From Pseudogemmobacter bohemicus (GTDB taxonomy: Bacteria > Pseudomonadota > Alphaproteobacteria > Rhodobacterales > Rhodobacteraceae): a stretch of DNA of 64,000 nt. The stretch lies in the NCBI RefSeq assembly GCF_003290025.1, contig NZ_QNHG01000001.1:660816-724815 (forward strand), written 5' to 3'. The notes under the pieces are model-generated. The model saw only the letters and a list, made by a program, of their open reading frames with translations. It was not told the DNA's origin and searched no databases. Shown one piece after another: positions 10,493 through 19,411 of this stretch. Position 1 is the stretch's first letter. Every line of letters begins with the position of its first letter. The translations under genes were made by a program, and so were the position numbers.

Positions 10493-11146
10493 TCAGCCCC
10501 GGTGGTCGAACCAGGGCCGGGCTTTCGCGGCCACCCAGTCCCAGATCCGGGGGGCGCCACGGGCGATTTTCTGTCCCACCCGCGCGGTCAGCTGATCCCA
10601 GGTGACGTTATAGCTGCTCCAGGTGCCGCCGCCGGATTGCAGATTGGCCAGCACCGGCTGCACCCGGTCGAGCGATTTGGCAAAGACCGCATCCGGAGTC
10701 TCGGATGCCTCGAATTCGTCCCAGAGCGCCCGGAAAGCGGTGGCCTGATCGGCGGGAAGCAGGCCGAAGATGCGCCCGGCGGCGCGCTGTTCTGCCTGGA
10801 TCGTGTCGCTGCTGGCATGGGCCTGACCGCCGGCGGAATGGATCGGCACATCGCCGGTGTCGATCTCGACAAGATCATGCAGGATCAGCATGCGGATCAC
10901 GCGGTCGATCCGCACGCCCTCGGGCGCCTGATCGGCCAGCACCATCGCGTAAAGCGCCAGATGCCAGGAATGTTCGCCGGAATTCTCGCGCCGCGATCCA
11001 TCGCAAAGCGTGGTGGCGCGCAGCACCGATTTCAGCCGGTCAGCCTCGTTCAGAAAGGCGAACTGGGCATCAAGTCGGGGATCGGTGCCTGTGGGTTGAG
11101 CTGCGGGCAGCTTTTCGGCGGGAAGGGGATGGGGCAGGGTGTCCAT
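10493..11146 (-). CDS. HD-domain hydrolase (HDDC2/YfbR-like)
   Basis: A 217-residue metal-dependent phosphohydrolase. The HD signature is visible: EHSWH (His59, His62), LILHDLVEIDTGD (His90-Asp91, Glu94, Asp99) and SLDRVQP near residue 160. This set is typical of HDDC2/YfbR-like proteins, several of which act as 5'-deoxynucleotidases; the precise substrate is inferred from family only. It is the upstream partner of the hypothetical membrane protein that begins three bases after its stop. Confidence 0.8.
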   Translation of the reverse strand: MDTLPHPLPAEKLPAAQPTGTDPRLDAQFAFLNEADRLKSVLRATTLCDGSRRENSGEHSWHLALYAMVLADQAPEGVRIDRVIRMLILHDLVEIDTGDVPIHSAGGQAHASSDTIQAEQRAAGRIFGLLPADQATAFRALWDEFEASETPDAVFAKSLDRVQPVLANLQSGGGTWSSYNVTWDQLTARVGQKIARGAPRIWDWVAAKARPWFDHRG

Positions 11147-11206
11147 GCGGCAGTCATCGCGTGAAACCCCGGCTCTGGCAAGCAGGGCCGCAAATGGCTC
11201 GTGGGC

Positions 11207-11956
11207 TCAGCCGGGCAGGGTCACGATGATCGGAGCGCCGGCCGTCGCCACCACCGTATGCTCATATTGCACCACCGGCGCCATCGGCGTGCTGTAAAGC
11301 GTCCAGCCATCCTCGCCATTATCGGCCCAGAGCCCGCCGGTCGACAGAAACGGCTCTACCGTCAGCACAAGGCCCTTTTCGATCCGGCGCCGGTCGCCGC
11401 GGGTGGGCCAGGTGGCGATCTCTTTCGGATCCTCATGCAAGCCGCGACCGATGCCATGGCTCGCCAGGTTGCGGATCAGCGTATAGCCGCGCTTTTCGGC
11501 GAATTTGCCGACCGCATTGCCGATCCCGGCCAGCGGTTTGCCGGCACCGACCTCGGCGATGCCGGTCTCCATCGCACGGCGCCCGTCGCGGCAGAGCCGG
11601 CTCAGGGGGCTGCGGACCGGTTCCAGCTGCCAGCTTGAGCCGGTATCTGCGAAGAAGCCGTTTTTCGAGGCGGAGACATCTATATTGATCAGATCGCCCG
11701 CCTGGATCACCCTTGGGCCGGGGATGCCATGGGCGATTTCCTCATTGACGCTGATGCAGGTGGCGCCGGGGAAGTCATAACAGGAGCGTGGCGCCGATAC
11801 CGCGCCCTCGCATTCCAGCATCCGTGCGCCCAGATCATCCAGCTCGGCGGTGGTCATGCCCGGCTCCAGCGCCTTTGCCATGGCCAGCATGGTGTTGGCG
11901 ACGATGCGGCCAATATGCTGCAGCCCTTCAAGCTCGTCCTGATGGGTGATCGTCAT
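11207..11956 (-). CDS. map: Type I methionine aminopeptidase
   Basis: A 249-residue enzyme removing the initiator methionine from nascent proteins. The five metal ligands are all present: Asp93 (INIDVSASKNG), Asp104 (FFADTG), His167 (ASHGIGRGLHEDP), Glu201 (TVEPFLS) and Glu232 (QYEHT). The substrate-side His76 (NEEIAHGIPG) is also there. Full length for the bacterial type I family. It is preceded by a 14-15-bp repeat array that separates it from the 89-aa gene upstream. It could be a second copy in the genome, which the window cannot show. Confidence 0.93.
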   Translation of the reverse strand: MTITHQDELEGLQHIGRIVANTMLAMAKALEPGMTTAELDDLGARMLECEGAVSAPRSCYDFPGATCISVNEEIAHGIPGPRVIQAGDLINIDVSASKNGFFADTGSSWQLEPVRSPLSRLCRDGRRAMETGIAEVGAGKPLAGIGNAVGKFAEKRGYTLIRNLASHGIGRGLHEDPKEIATWPTRGDRRRIEKGLVLTVEPFLSTGGLWADNGEDGWTLYSTPMAPVVQYEHTVVATAGAPIIVTLPG

Positions 11957-11982
11957 CGCTGGTCTCCCTTGTGCTGCCGCGC

Positions 11983-12083
11983 GCCAGTCTCAGCCTGCCA
12001 GTCTTCAGCCTGCCAGTGGAGGCCTGACAGTGAAGGCCCGTCAGGTGGAGGCCGGCCAGTTGCGGGCCAGCCTGCAAGCGCCT
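11983..12083. repeat. Degenerate tandem array, 14-15 bp period
   Basis: About seven units of 14 or 15 bases such as GCCAGTCTTCAGCCT, GCCAGTGGAGGCCT and GACAGTGAAGGCCC follow one another. The array begins two bases after the stop of the minus-strand 89-aa gene and ends before map. Read on the minus strand it gives Leu-rich five-residue periods. It fills the whole intergenic space. Confidence 0.75.
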
Positions 12084-12084
12084 G

Positions 12085-12354
12085 TCAGTGGCCGCTGCCG
12101 AGGCTGAGATCCCTTGGCGCATCGGGCGCCTTGCTGCCATCCCGCTTCGCCTTCAGCGCGCGGTTGAGGAAGTCGCGGCCCCGCGCCTCGGCCAGGCGGA
12201 TGCGGATCGAGGTCATATAGGCCTCTTGCAGTGTTGGCGAGGCTGAAAGCAGCACCTTGCCGACCTGTTCGTAAAAGCGGTCATCCTTCAGCTCGTCCTG
12301 CGAGTCGAGCACGTCTTTCGCAAGCTTATCGGCCAGCTCCTGGATGAACGACAT
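12085..12354 (-). CDS. Conserved small hypothetical protein
   Basis: An 89-residue acidic-helical protein (MSFIQELADKLAKDVLDSQD..., then QVGKVLLSASPTLQEAYMTSIRIRLAEARGRDFL). It has no signal peptide, membrane segment or cysteine. Its ATG overlaps the last base of the alpha/beta hydrolase stop (TGATG), so it is translationally coupled to that gene. Function unknown; the even helical pattern suggests a small cytoplasmic helix bundle. Confidence 0.7.
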   Translation of the reverse strand: MSFIQELADKLAKDVLDSQDELKDDRFYEQVGKVLLSASPTLQEAYMTSIRIRLAEARGRDFLNRALKAKRDGSKAPDAPRDLSLGSGH

Positions 12355-13013
12355 CAGCGGGTGCTTTCGGTCATGCGGCGCTTCACATAGCCCGAGACCG
12401 TGTCGATCATCGGCTTCATATGCGCCTCTTCATCCTTGAAGAAGTGATCGGCGCCCTCGACCTCGGTATGGGTGATGGTGATGCCCTTCTGCTCATGCAG
12501 CTTGCCGACAAGGGTGCGGGTATCTTTCGGCGGCGCCACCTTGTCGGCGGTGCCGTTGATGATCAGACCCGAAGAGGGGCAGGGCGCGAGGAAGCTGAAA
12601 TCATAAAGATTCGCCGGCGGCGCGACCGAGATGAAGCCGGTGATCTCGGGGCGGCGCATCAGAAGCTGCATGCCGATCCAGGCGCCGAAAGAGAAGCCTG
12701 CGACCCAGCAATGTTTCGCATTCTGGTTCATGGATTGCAGGTAATCCAGCGCCGAGGCCGCATCCGACAGCTCGCCGATCCCCTGGTCATATTCGCCCTG
12801 GCTGCGCCCGACGCCGCGGAAATTGAACCGCAGCACATTGAAGCCCAGATTGTAGAAGGCGTAATGCAGGTTATAGGTCACCTTGTTGTTCATCGTGCCG
12901 CCATAGGCAGGATGCGGGTGCAGAACGATGGCGATCGGAGCGTCGCGTTCCTTCTGTGCGTGGTAGCGTCCCTCAAGACGTCCATCGGGGCCGGCAAAGA
13001 TAACTTCGGGCAT
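12354..13013 (-). CDS. Alpha/beta hydrolase, COG2945-like
   Basis: A 219-residue alpha/beta hydrolase. It has LHPHPAYGGTMNNKV (oxyanion region), FRGVGRSQG, the nucleophile elbow GFSFGA (Ser108), an acid in NGTADKVAP and the catalytic His in EGADHFFKDEE. It matches small cytoplasmic hydrolases of the COG2945 type, whose natural substrates are unknown. It begins about 30 bases from the -35 box of the divergent iron-sulfur operon promoter, so the two transcription units share a short control region. Confidence 0.85.
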   Translation of the reverse strand: MPEVIFAGPDGRLEGRYHAQKERDAPIAIVLHPHPAYGGTMNNKVTYNLHYAFYNLGFNVLRFNFRGVGRSQGEYDQGIGELSDAASALDYLQSMNQNAKHCWVAGFSFGAWIGMQLLMRRPEITGFISVAPPANLYDFSFLAPCPSSGLIINGTADKVAPPKDTRTLVGKLHEQKGITITHTEVEGADHFFKDEEAHMKPMIDTVSGYVKRRMTESTR

Positions 13014-13045
13014 ACGCTCTCGCCTGATTTGACCGGGATCGAAAC

Positions 13046-13074
13046 TTGACGGAAACGCCCGGTTAATTTAGAAC
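13046..13074 (+). promoter_or_regulatory. Probable promoter of the iscR-suf operon
   Basis: TTGACG at 13046-13051 and TAGAAC at 13069-13074 are separated by 17 bases, a good sigma-70-type arrangement. The -10 box lies inside the palindrome at 13067-13083. The start of transcription would fall near 13081, leaving a leader of about 225 bases before iscR. Confidence 0.6.
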
Positions 13075-13083
13075 TGTTCTAAA
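13067..13083. promoter_or_regulatory. Irr/ICE-type iron operator
   Basis: TTTAGAACTGTTCTAAA is a perfect 17-base palindrome (8+1+8). It fits the TTTAGAA-N3-TTCTAAA form of the iron control element bound by Irr in alphaproteobacteria. IscR also regulates this operon in Rhodobacter and could use this or another site. By overlapping the -10 box it should act as a repressor site for the suf operon under the right iron state. Confidence 0.7.
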
Positions 13084-13305
13084 GGGGGCAAAGCTTGTCC
13101 CCCGGATCGCATCTGAGGTAATCGTCCCGGGCTGGATCGTCAATGGATCTGCCTGGAAATGGCCGGTGCCAGTGCCACTGCCGGGAGGCTGTCGGGCCGG
13201 AAATCGGGGGATTCCGCTTAAGAGATCCGCTGATTGCTGCCTGGGCTGTGCGCCCGGGATGAATGTCGGGGATGGGGCGGCGGCGCGCTCGCAAGGAGAG
13301 CTGGA

Positions 13306-13815
13306 ATGAAACTGTCGACGAAGGGCCGGTATGCGATGGTGGCGCTTGCCGATCTGGCCATGAACGAGGCGAAGGCGAAAGCCGCGCTGGCAAAGGCCGG
13401 GGGGGATGCGTCGGAGCCCGAAGACCTGGTGGCTCTGGCCGAGATTTCGAAGCGCCAGGATATTTCGCTGCCCTATCTGGAGCAGCTGTTCGTCAAGCTG
13501 CGCCGGGCGGGGCTGGTCGATGCGGTGCGGGGGCCTGGTGGTGGCTACCGGCTGGCGCGCTCGCCGGATTCGATCCGGGTCAGCGAGGTGTTGCAGGCGG
13601 TCGAGGAGACGGTCGATGCGATGCATACCGGCGCTGGCGCCACCGGGGGATCCTCGGGGACGCGGGCGCAATCTCTGACCAACCGGCTCTGGCAGAGCCT
13701 GTCGGCCAATGTCTATGTGTTTTTGCATCAGACCCGGCTGTCGGACGTGATCAGCAATGAGATGACACCCTGTCCGGCAGTGCCGAACCTGTTCCGGGTG
13801 GTGGATGAGGAATGA
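13306..13815 (+). CDS. iscR: Rrf2-family iron-sulfur regulator IscR
   Basis: A 169-residue Rrf2 regulator: MKLSTKGRYAMVALADLA start, winged helix with ISLPYLEQLFVKLRRAGLV, and RGPGGGYRLAR wing. E. coli-type IscR has three cysteines in the cluster loop. Here that loop reads MHTGAGATGGSSG with none, and only one Cys remains in the protein (ending TPCPAVPNLF). Rhodobacter sphaeroides IscR is known to work with a single cysteine, so this is the lineage form, not a damaged gene. AAGGAG lies eight bases before the ATG. It leads the suf operon. Confidence 0.92.
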   Translation: MKLSTKGRYAMVALADLAMNEAKAKAALAKAGGDASEPEDLVALAEISKRQDISLPYLEQLFVKLRRAGLVDAVRGPGGGYRLARSPDSIRVSEVLQAVEETVDAMHTGAGATGGSSGTRAQSLTNRLWQSLSANVYVFLHQTRLSDVISNEMTPCPAVPNLFRVVDEE

Positions 13816-13844
13816 GTTTGATGCGCTCAGGGGCTGATGTCGCC

Positions 13845-13917
13845 GGGGGGCTGTCTGCCCCCCGCGCCGGCCGCTTTGCGTCCGGCTCCCCCCGAGGATA
13901 TTTGGGGACAGATGAAA
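13845..13917 (+). repeat. Dispersed intergenic repeat, copy A
   Basis: Two GC hairpins are followed by CCCCCCGAGGATATTTGGGG and ACAGATGAAA. The same tail recurs at 41701, 60714, and inverted at 47511. It lies between iscR and the first cysteine desulfurase gene and ends 11 bases before the latter's GTG. Confidence 0.75.
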
Positions 13918-13927
13918 GGGGCCGGCA

Positions 13928-14986
13928 GTGAGCGCACGGCTTTATCTGGACTGGAATGCGACGGTGCCTTTGCGGGACGAGGCGCGGGCGGCGATGACGC
14001 TCGCGATGGATGTCATCGGCAATCCGTCTTCGGTTCACAGCGAGGGGCGGGCGGCGAAGGCGCTGATGGAGCGCGCGCGGGAGGAGATTTCTGCGGCTTT
14101 CGGCGCGGATGGGGCGGATCTGGTCTTTACCTCGGGGACGACCGAGGCTTCGGCGCTGGCTTTGGCCGGGCGCGGGCTGCATTGCGGCGGGGTCGAGCAT
14201 TCGGCGGTTTCGGCCTGGTGTCACGAGGTTTTGCCGGTCTCGGGTGAGGGGCGGGTAACAGTCACTGACCCCGGGCAGAGCACGCTGCAGCTGGCCAATC
14301 CCGAGACCGGGATCGTGCAGGATCTGCCTGAGGGGCTGGCGGTGTCGGATCTGACGCAGGGCATGGGCAAGCTGCCGGTCGCTTTCAACTGGCTTGGCTG
14401 CGATATGGGGCTGGTATCGGCGCATAAATTCGGGGGGCCGCGCGGGATCGGCGCACTTTTTCTGAAGCGTGGGCTTGATGTAGAGGCAAAGCTGAAGGGC
14501 GGCGGCCAGGAGATGGGACGCCGCTCGGGCACCGAGAACCTGATCGGCATTGCCGGCATGGCGGCTGCGGCGAGGGCTGCGGCGCGTGATCTGGCCGATG
14601 GGACCTGGGAAGAGGTCGCGCGCATAAGGGATATTCTGGAATCAGCATTGTTTGCCGGCACAGAGGGCATTATCTCGGGGGGGATTATCTCCCCCTCGAA
14701 AGGCCAGGCGAGGTTGCCGAACACGCTTTGCATCGTCGCGCCGGGCTGGAAGGGCGAGACGCAGGTGATGGCGATGGATCTTGCGGGCTTCGCGGTTTCT
14801 GCGGGTTCGGCCTGTTCCTCGGGCAAGGTGCGGGGATCTAAGGTGCTGGGGGCCATGGGATACGGCGATCAGGCCGGCCACATGATCCGGATCTCTATCG
14901 GTCCGGGCGTGAGTGAAGAGAATGTGCTCAGGTTCGCGGAGGCGTGGACCAGGGCTTACGGAAAAGCCCGCGCCCGTGCCGCTTGA
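13928..14986 (+). CDS. Cysteine desulfurase, NifS/IscS-like
   Basis: A 352-residue class V aminotransferase that takes sulfur from cysteine for iron-sulfur assembly. PLP lysine is Lys167 in [10 protein letters not shown]; the catalytic loop [10 protein letters not shown] carries Cys296. [12 protein letters not shown] and [15 protein letters not shown] are family marks. It is shorter than E. coli IscS (404) and differs from the second desulfurase, SufS, in the same operon. Start is the GTG that gives [14 protein letters not shown]. The next gene, sufB, begins 31 bases later. Confidence 0.9.
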   Translation: MSARLYLDWNATVPLRDEARAAMTLAMDVIGNPSSVHSEGRAAKALMERAREEISAAFGADGADLVFTSGTTEASALALAGRGLHCGGVEHSAVSAWCHEVLPVSGEGRVTVTDPGQSTLQLANPETGIVQDLPEGLAVSDLTQGMGKLPVAFNWLGCDMGLVSAHKFGGPRGIGALFLKRGLDVEAKLKGGGQEMGRRSGTENLIGIAGMAAAARAAARDLADGTWEEVARIRDILESALFAGTEGIISGGIISPSKGQARLPNTLCIVAPGWKGETQVMAMDLAGFAVSAGSACSSGKVRGSKVLGAMGYGDQAGHMIRISIGPGVSEENVLRFAEAWTRAYGKARARAA

Positions 14987-15017
14987 AGCTGGGCCGCGTG
15001 AGGATGGAGTGACCGAA

Positions 15018-16568
15018 ATGAATACCCATGTGGCCGGAGACGATATCCGCATCCCCGATGAGGCGATCCGGGAAGGCGTGGACCGTGAGACGATTGAAAC
15101 CGTCCAGGCCATGGCCGGCAAATATAAATACGGCTGGGAGACCGAAATCCCGACCGAATATGCGCCCAAAGGCCTGAATGAGGACATCGTCCGCCTGATC
15201 AGCCAGAAGAATGGCGAGCCGGAATGGATGCTGGACTGGCGCCTGAAGGCTTACCGGCGCTGGCTGGAGATGAAGGAGCCGCGTTGGGCGATGCTCAACT
15301 ATCCTGAGATTGATTACCAGGATCAGTATTACTATGCGCGCCCGAAAAGCATGGCGGAAAAGCCGAAATCGCTGGACGAGGTTGATCCGAAGCTGCTGGC
15401 GACTTACGCCAAACTCGGCATCCCGCTGAAGGAGCAGGCCTTGCTGGCGGGCGTCGAGGCGCCGACCGGGTCTGAGACCGGGGGCGAGCGCAAGGTTGCG
15501 GTCGATGCGGTGTTCGATTCCGTCTCGGTCGGCACCACCTTCAAGGCGGAGCTGAAAAAGGCCGGCGTGATCTTCTGTTCGATCTCGGAAGCGGTGCGCG
15601 AATATCCTGAACTGGTTCAGAAATATCTCGGCTCGGTCGTGCCGCAATCGGACAATTTCTTTGCGACGCTGAATTCGGCGGTCTTCTCGGACGGGTCTTT
15701 CGTCTACATTCCCGAAGGCACCCGCTGCCCGATGGAGCTTTCGACCTATTTCCGCATCAATGCGGAGAATACCGGGCAGTTTGAGCGCACGCTGATCATC
15801 GCCGACAAGGGCTCTTACGTCAGCTACCTTGAGGGCTGCACCGCGCCGAAGCGTGACACCATCCAGCTGCATGCGGCGGTGGTCGAGATCGTCATCCTGG
15901 AAGATGCCGAGGTCAAATATTCCACCGTGCAGAACTGGTTCCCGGGTGATGAGGACGGAAAGGGCGGCATTTACAACTTCGTCACCAAGCGCGCCGATTG
16001 CCGGGGCGACCGGGCCAAGGTGATGTGGACGCAAGTGGAGACCGGCTCGGCCATCACCTGGAAATACCCGTCCTGCATCCTGCGCGGCAATGACACGCAG
16101 GGCGAGTTCTACTCGATCGCGATTGCGAACAACTATCAGCAGGCCGATACCGGCACCAAGATGATCCATCTGGGCAAGAACTCGAAATCGCGGATCGTGT
16201 CGAAGGGGATCTCGGCGGGCAAGGCGCAGAACACCTATCGCGGCCAGGTCTCGGTGCATCCGAAAGCCACCGGATCGCGGAACTACACCCAATGTGACAG
16301 CCTGCTGATCGGCGATCAGTGCGGTGCGCATACGGTTCCCTATATCGAGGTCAAGAACAACTCGTCCCGCTGCGAGCATGAGGCGACGACCTCGAAGGTG
16401 GATGAGGATCAGCTCTTCTATTGCCGCTCGCGCGGGATGGATGAGGAAGAGGCGGTTGCCCTAGTGGTGAACGGCTTCTGTAAGGAAGTGCTGCAAGCCC
16501 TGCCGATGGAATTCGCGATGGAGGCGCAGAGCCTTGTCGCGATCTCGCTTGAGGGATCGGTGGGCTGA
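15018..16568 (+). CDS. sufB: Fe-S cluster assembly scaffold SufB
   Basis: A 516-residue SufB. It is the scaffold subunit of the SufBCD complex that builds clusters with the ATPase SufC. Typical segments are [59 protein letters not shown] and [30 protein letters not shown] and the C-terminal [19 protein letters not shown] also match. The frame is open further upstream, but the ATG giving MNTHVAGDD is preferred, after GGAG. It overlaps the next small gene by one base (TGATG). Confidence 0.97.
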   Translation: MNTHVAGDDIRIPDEAIREGVDRETIETVQAMAGKYKYGWETEIPTEYAPKGLNEDIVRLISQKNGEPEWMLDWRLKAYRRWLEMKEPRWAMLNYPEIDYQDQYYYARPKSMAEKPKSLDEVDPKLLATYAKLGIPLKEQALLAGVEAPTGSETGGERKVAVDAVFDSVSVGTTFKAELKKAGVIFCSISEAVREYPELVQKYLGSVVPQSDNFFATLNSAVFSDGSFVYIPEGTRCPMELSTYFRINAENTGQFERTLIIADKGSYVSYLEGCTAPKRDTIQLHAAVVEIVILEDAEVKYSTVQNWFPGDEDGKGGIYNFVTKRADCRGDRAKVMWTQVETGSAITWKYPSCILRGNDTQGEFYSIAIANNYQQADTGTKMIHLGKNSKSRIVSKGISAGKAQNTYRGQVSVHPKATGSRNYTQCDSLLIGDQCGAHTVPYIEVKNNSSRCEHEATTSKVDEDQLFYCRSRGMDEEEAVALVVNGFCKEVLQALPMEFAMEAQSLVAISLEGSVG

Positions 16569-16747
16569 TGACCGGGGCGGAGATGATCGACCAGATCGTC
16601 ACCCCCATCGGGGGCGGGATCGGTGCCATGCTCGGGCTGGGCATGATTGCGCGCAGACAGCCGGATGTGGCGCTGCCGCGCTTTGCGGCGCCTGGTGTGG
16701 GTGTGCTGGTGGCGCTGGCTTTGTTTGCTTTCAAACGCTGGGGCTGA
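16568..16747 (+). CDS. Small two-segment membrane protein in suf operon
   Basis: A 59-residue protein reading [17 protein letters not shown], a glycine-rich hydrophobic stretch IGAMLGLGMIA, a short RRQPDVALPRF loop and a second hydrophobic stretch ending LFAFKRWG. It starts on the last base of the sufB stop and stops five bases before the next GTG, so it is translationally coupled on both sides. No family recognised. Its tight placement argues that it is real. Confidence 0.55.
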   Translation: MTGAEMIDQIVTPIGGGIGAMLGLGMIARRQPDVALPRFAAPGVGVLVALALFAFKRWG

Positions 16748-16751
16748 ACTG

Positions 16752-17336
16752 GTGGCGGTCCTCCTTCAGCGCCCTGATCTGACCATGCCCGAGGCGGAAG
16801 CCCTAGCCTGGGCAGCGGCCTGCGCGGATGCGCAGAGAGTGCTGGAATATGGCTCCGGTGGCTCGACGCTTGTTGCGGCAGAGGCCGGGTGTGAGGTCTG
16901 GTCGGTGGAATCGGATGGCGCCTGGGCGCAGATGATGAGGGACTGGTTTGCCGCGCATCCGGCAAAGGTCCATATCCACCATGCCGATATCGGCCCGACC
17001 AGGGAATGGGGCCATCCGGCGGATGAGGGCGCCTTTCGCCGCTGGCCGGATTATGCGTTGAAAATATGGGACTTGCCCGGATTTTCTCATCCTGATCTGG
17101 TGCTGGTCGATGGCCGCTTCCGGCTCGCCTGCTTTCTGACCGTGGCCTATCGGATCACCCGCCCGGTCACGCTGTTTTTCGACGATTACGCCCCGCGCGA
17201 GGCCTATCACAAGGCCGAAGATCTCGCGCGGCCAACCGAGATGATCGGCCGCATGGCGCGGTTTGATTTACACCCTGTACAACTGACACCGGACCGGCTG
17301 CGCGCCTACAGCCGCGCCTTGCTGCAACCGGTCTGA
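16752..17336 (+). CDS. SAM-methyltransferase-like protein
   Basis: A 194-residue protein with VLEYGSGGSTLVAAEAG followed by VWSVESD, the SAM-binding glycine loop and acidic strand end of class I methyltransferases. PDLVLVDGRFRLACFL and TLFFDDYAPREAYH are later Rossmann strands. The substrate is unknown. The GTG at 16752 was chosen since it starts five bases after the small membrane protein; upstream codons overlap that gene. Lying between sufB and sufC, it should be co-expressed with iron-sulfur assembly. Confidence 0.7.
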   Translation: MAVLLQRPDLTMPEAEALAWAAACADAQRVLEYGSGGSTLVAAEAGCEVWSVESDGAWAQMMRDWFAAHPAKVHIHHADIGPTREWGHPADEGAFRRWPDYALKIWDLPGFSHPDLVLVDGRFRLACFLTVAYRITRPVTLFFDDYAPREAYHKAEDLARPTEMIGRMARFDLHPVQLTPDRLRAYSRALLQPV

Positions 17337-17346
17337 GGAGAGAAAA

Positions 17347-18102
17347 ATGCTTGAGATCAAGAATCTGCATGTGAAACTTGAGGAAGAGGACAAGGTCATC
17401 CTCAAGGGCGTCGATCTGAAAATCGGACCTGGCGAAGTGCATGCGATCATGGGGCCGAACGGCTCGGGCAAGTCGACTTTGTCTTATGTTCTGGCCGGCC
17501 GTGAGGGCTATGAGGTCACCGAGGGTTCGGCCGAGCTCGACGGCGAGGAACTCCTTGAGATGGAGCCGGAAGAGCGCGCGGCGGCGGGGCTTTTCCTTGC
17601 CTTCCAATACCCGGTCGAGATCCCGGGCGTCGGCAATATGACCTTCCTGCGCACTGCGGTGAATGCACAGCGCAAGGCGCGCGGCGAAGAGGAACTCTCG
17701 GCCGGCGATTTCCTGAAAATCGTGCGCGAAAAGGCGAAAACGCTGAAGATCGACGCCGATATGCTGAAACGCCCGGTCAATGTCGGCTTCTCGGGCGGTG
17801 AGAAAAAGCGCAATGAAATCCTCCAGATGGCGATGCTGGAGCCGAAGATGTGCATCCTTGATGAGACCGATTCCGGGCTGGATGTCGATGCGATGAAACT
17901 CGTCTCGGAAGGCGTAAATGCGCTGCGCAGCGCGGGGCGGTCGTTCCTTGTGATCACCCATTACCAGCGCCTCCTCGACCATATCAAACCGGATGTCGTT
18001 CATATCATGGCGGCGGGCCGCATCATCCGCAGCGGCGGGCCGGAACTGGCGCTTGAGGTCGAGAATAACGGCTATGCCGACCTGCTTGACGGGGTGAAGT
18101 AA
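17347..18102 (+). CDS. sufC: Fe-S cluster assembly ATPase SufC
   Basis: A 251-residue ABC ATPase that powers the SufBCD scaffold. Walker A GPNGSGKST (about residues 38-46), the Q-loop FQYPVEIPGV, SufC-type signature FSGGEKKRNEILQM, Walker B CILDETDSGLD and the H-loop ITHYQRLL are all present. GAGGAGA lies shortly before the ATG. Its last base is the first base of sufD (overlapping TAATG). Confidence 0.98.
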   Translation: MLEIKNLHVKLEEEDKVILKGVDLKIGPGEVHAIMGPNGSGKSTLSYVLAGREGYEVTEGSAELDGEELLEMEPEERAAAGLFLAFQYPVEIPGVGNMTFLRTAVNAQRKARGEEELSAGDFLKIVREKAKTLKIDADMLKRPVNVGFSGGEKKRNEILQMAMLEPKMCILDETDSGLDVDAMKLVSEGVNALRSAGRSFLVITHYQRLLDHIKPDVVHIMAAGRIIRSGGPELALEVENNGYADLLDGVK

Positions 18103-19373
18103 TGGCCCTTCCCCAGGTGAAACAGGACGCGCTGGCGGCGCGTCTGAGCGGGCTGAGCGCCCCCGCAAAGGGCTGGACCCAGGCCGCGCGGGCCGCAGCG
18201 ACTGATCGGCTGAACGCCCAGGGGCTGCCGACGCGGCGCGATGAATACTGGCGCTATACCGACCCGGCGCAACTGACCAGGCCGGATGTGAGTGGCGCGG
18301 CTGCCGTGCTGGCGCCGTCATTCGCGGCGCTGGATACGGTGAAGCTGGTTTTCACCGATGGCGTCTTTGATGCGGCAGCGTCAGATGATCCGGCGGCGGC
18401 GGGGGTCGAATTGCTGTCCCTTGCCGGCGCTGCCGATATCCATTGGGCACAGGGGCTTTACGGGCAGCTGGAGACGCGGGGCTCTTCTCCGGTCGAGCGC
18501 CCGCTTGCGGCCCTGAACACCGCCCATGCTCGCGAGGGCGTGCTGATCCGTGTGACCGGGCAGGCCGCAAAGCCGGTATCTCTGATTTACACGCAGAAAT
18601 CAGCGGTTTCTGACGTGTTCCTGCATCATGTTGTAAAGCTGGAAGAGGGCGCGGAAATCACCCTTCTGGAAAGCGGCACCCCGGGCGCCCGGTTCAACAC
18701 TGTGCTTGAGGTCGATGTGGCCTCGAATGCGCGCTTCCACCATATCCGCACGCAAGGGCCGGATGCGGACCGTCGCGGTCTCACCCATATCTTTGCCCAT
18801 ATGGCCGATAATGCGCTGTTCAAAAGCTTTACCCTCACCGCAGGCGGTCGTCTGACCCGCAACGAGGCGATCCTTGAGATCACCGGCGACGATTCCGTGG
18901 CGCATGTTGCCGGCACCGTGATGGGGGAAGGCCGCGATTTCCTTCAGGACGACACCATCTTCATCACCCATGCCTCTGAGCGTTGCGAGAGCCGCCAGGT
19001 CTTCCGCAAAGTGCTGAAAAACGGCGCAACCGGTGTGTTCCAGGGCAAGATCCTCGTCAAACAGGGCGCGCAAAAGACCGATGGCTATCAGATGAGCCAG
19101 TCCTTGTTGCTGGATGAGGACGCGCAGTTCCTCGCCAAGCCCGAGCTGGAAATCTATGCCGATGACGTGAAATGCAGCCACGGCTCGACTTCGGGCGCGA
19201 TTGACGAGACCGCGCTTTTCTACCTGCAATCGCGGGGGCTGCCGAAACGGACCGCCCAGGCACTGCTGGTGCTGGCTTTCCTTGCCGGCACCCTGGAAGA
19301 GATCGAGGATGAGGCCATCGCGGCCGAGGTTCATGCAAGGCTGGAAGACTGGCTGCACGGGCTGGAAGACTGA
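18102..19373 (+). CDS. sufD: Fe-S cluster assembly protein SufD
   Basis: A 423-residue partner of SufB in the SufBCD complex. It has the N-terminal RRDEYWRYTDPAQL helix and a long beta-helix core. The conserved C-terminal segment DVKCSHGSTSGAIDETALFYLQSRGL includes the Cys and His used at the SufB-SufD interface. It starts on the stop of sufC and is followed 38 bases later by the YIP1-like pair. Confidence 0.96.
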   Translation: MALPQVKQDALAARLSGLSAPAKGWTQAARAAATDRLNAQGLPTRRDEYWRYTDPAQLTRPDVSGAAAVLAPSFAALDTVKLVFTDGVFDAAASDDPAAAGVELLSLAGAADIHWAQGLYGQLETRGSSPVERPLAALNTAHAREGVLIRVTGQAAKPVSLIYTQKSAVSDVFLHHVVKLEEGAEITLLESGTPGARFNTVLEVDVASNARFHHIRTQGPDADRRGLTHIFAHMADNALFKSFTLTAGGRLTRNEAILEITGDDSVAHVAGTVMGEGRDFLQDDTIFITHASERCESRQVFRKVLKNGATGVFQGKILVKQGAQKTDGYQMSQSLLLDEDAQFLAKPELEIYADDVKCSHGSTSGAIDETALFYLQSRGLPKRTAQALLVLAFLAGTLEEIEDEAIAAEVHARLEDWLHGLED

Positions 19374-19411
19374 GATCCGGCCACAGAGCAGTCAGAGAAC
19401 AGGCAGAGCAC

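Noticed and set aside
14928..16379. 483-residue open frame opposite sufB
   Set aside because: Antisense mirror of sufB with typical mirror composition.
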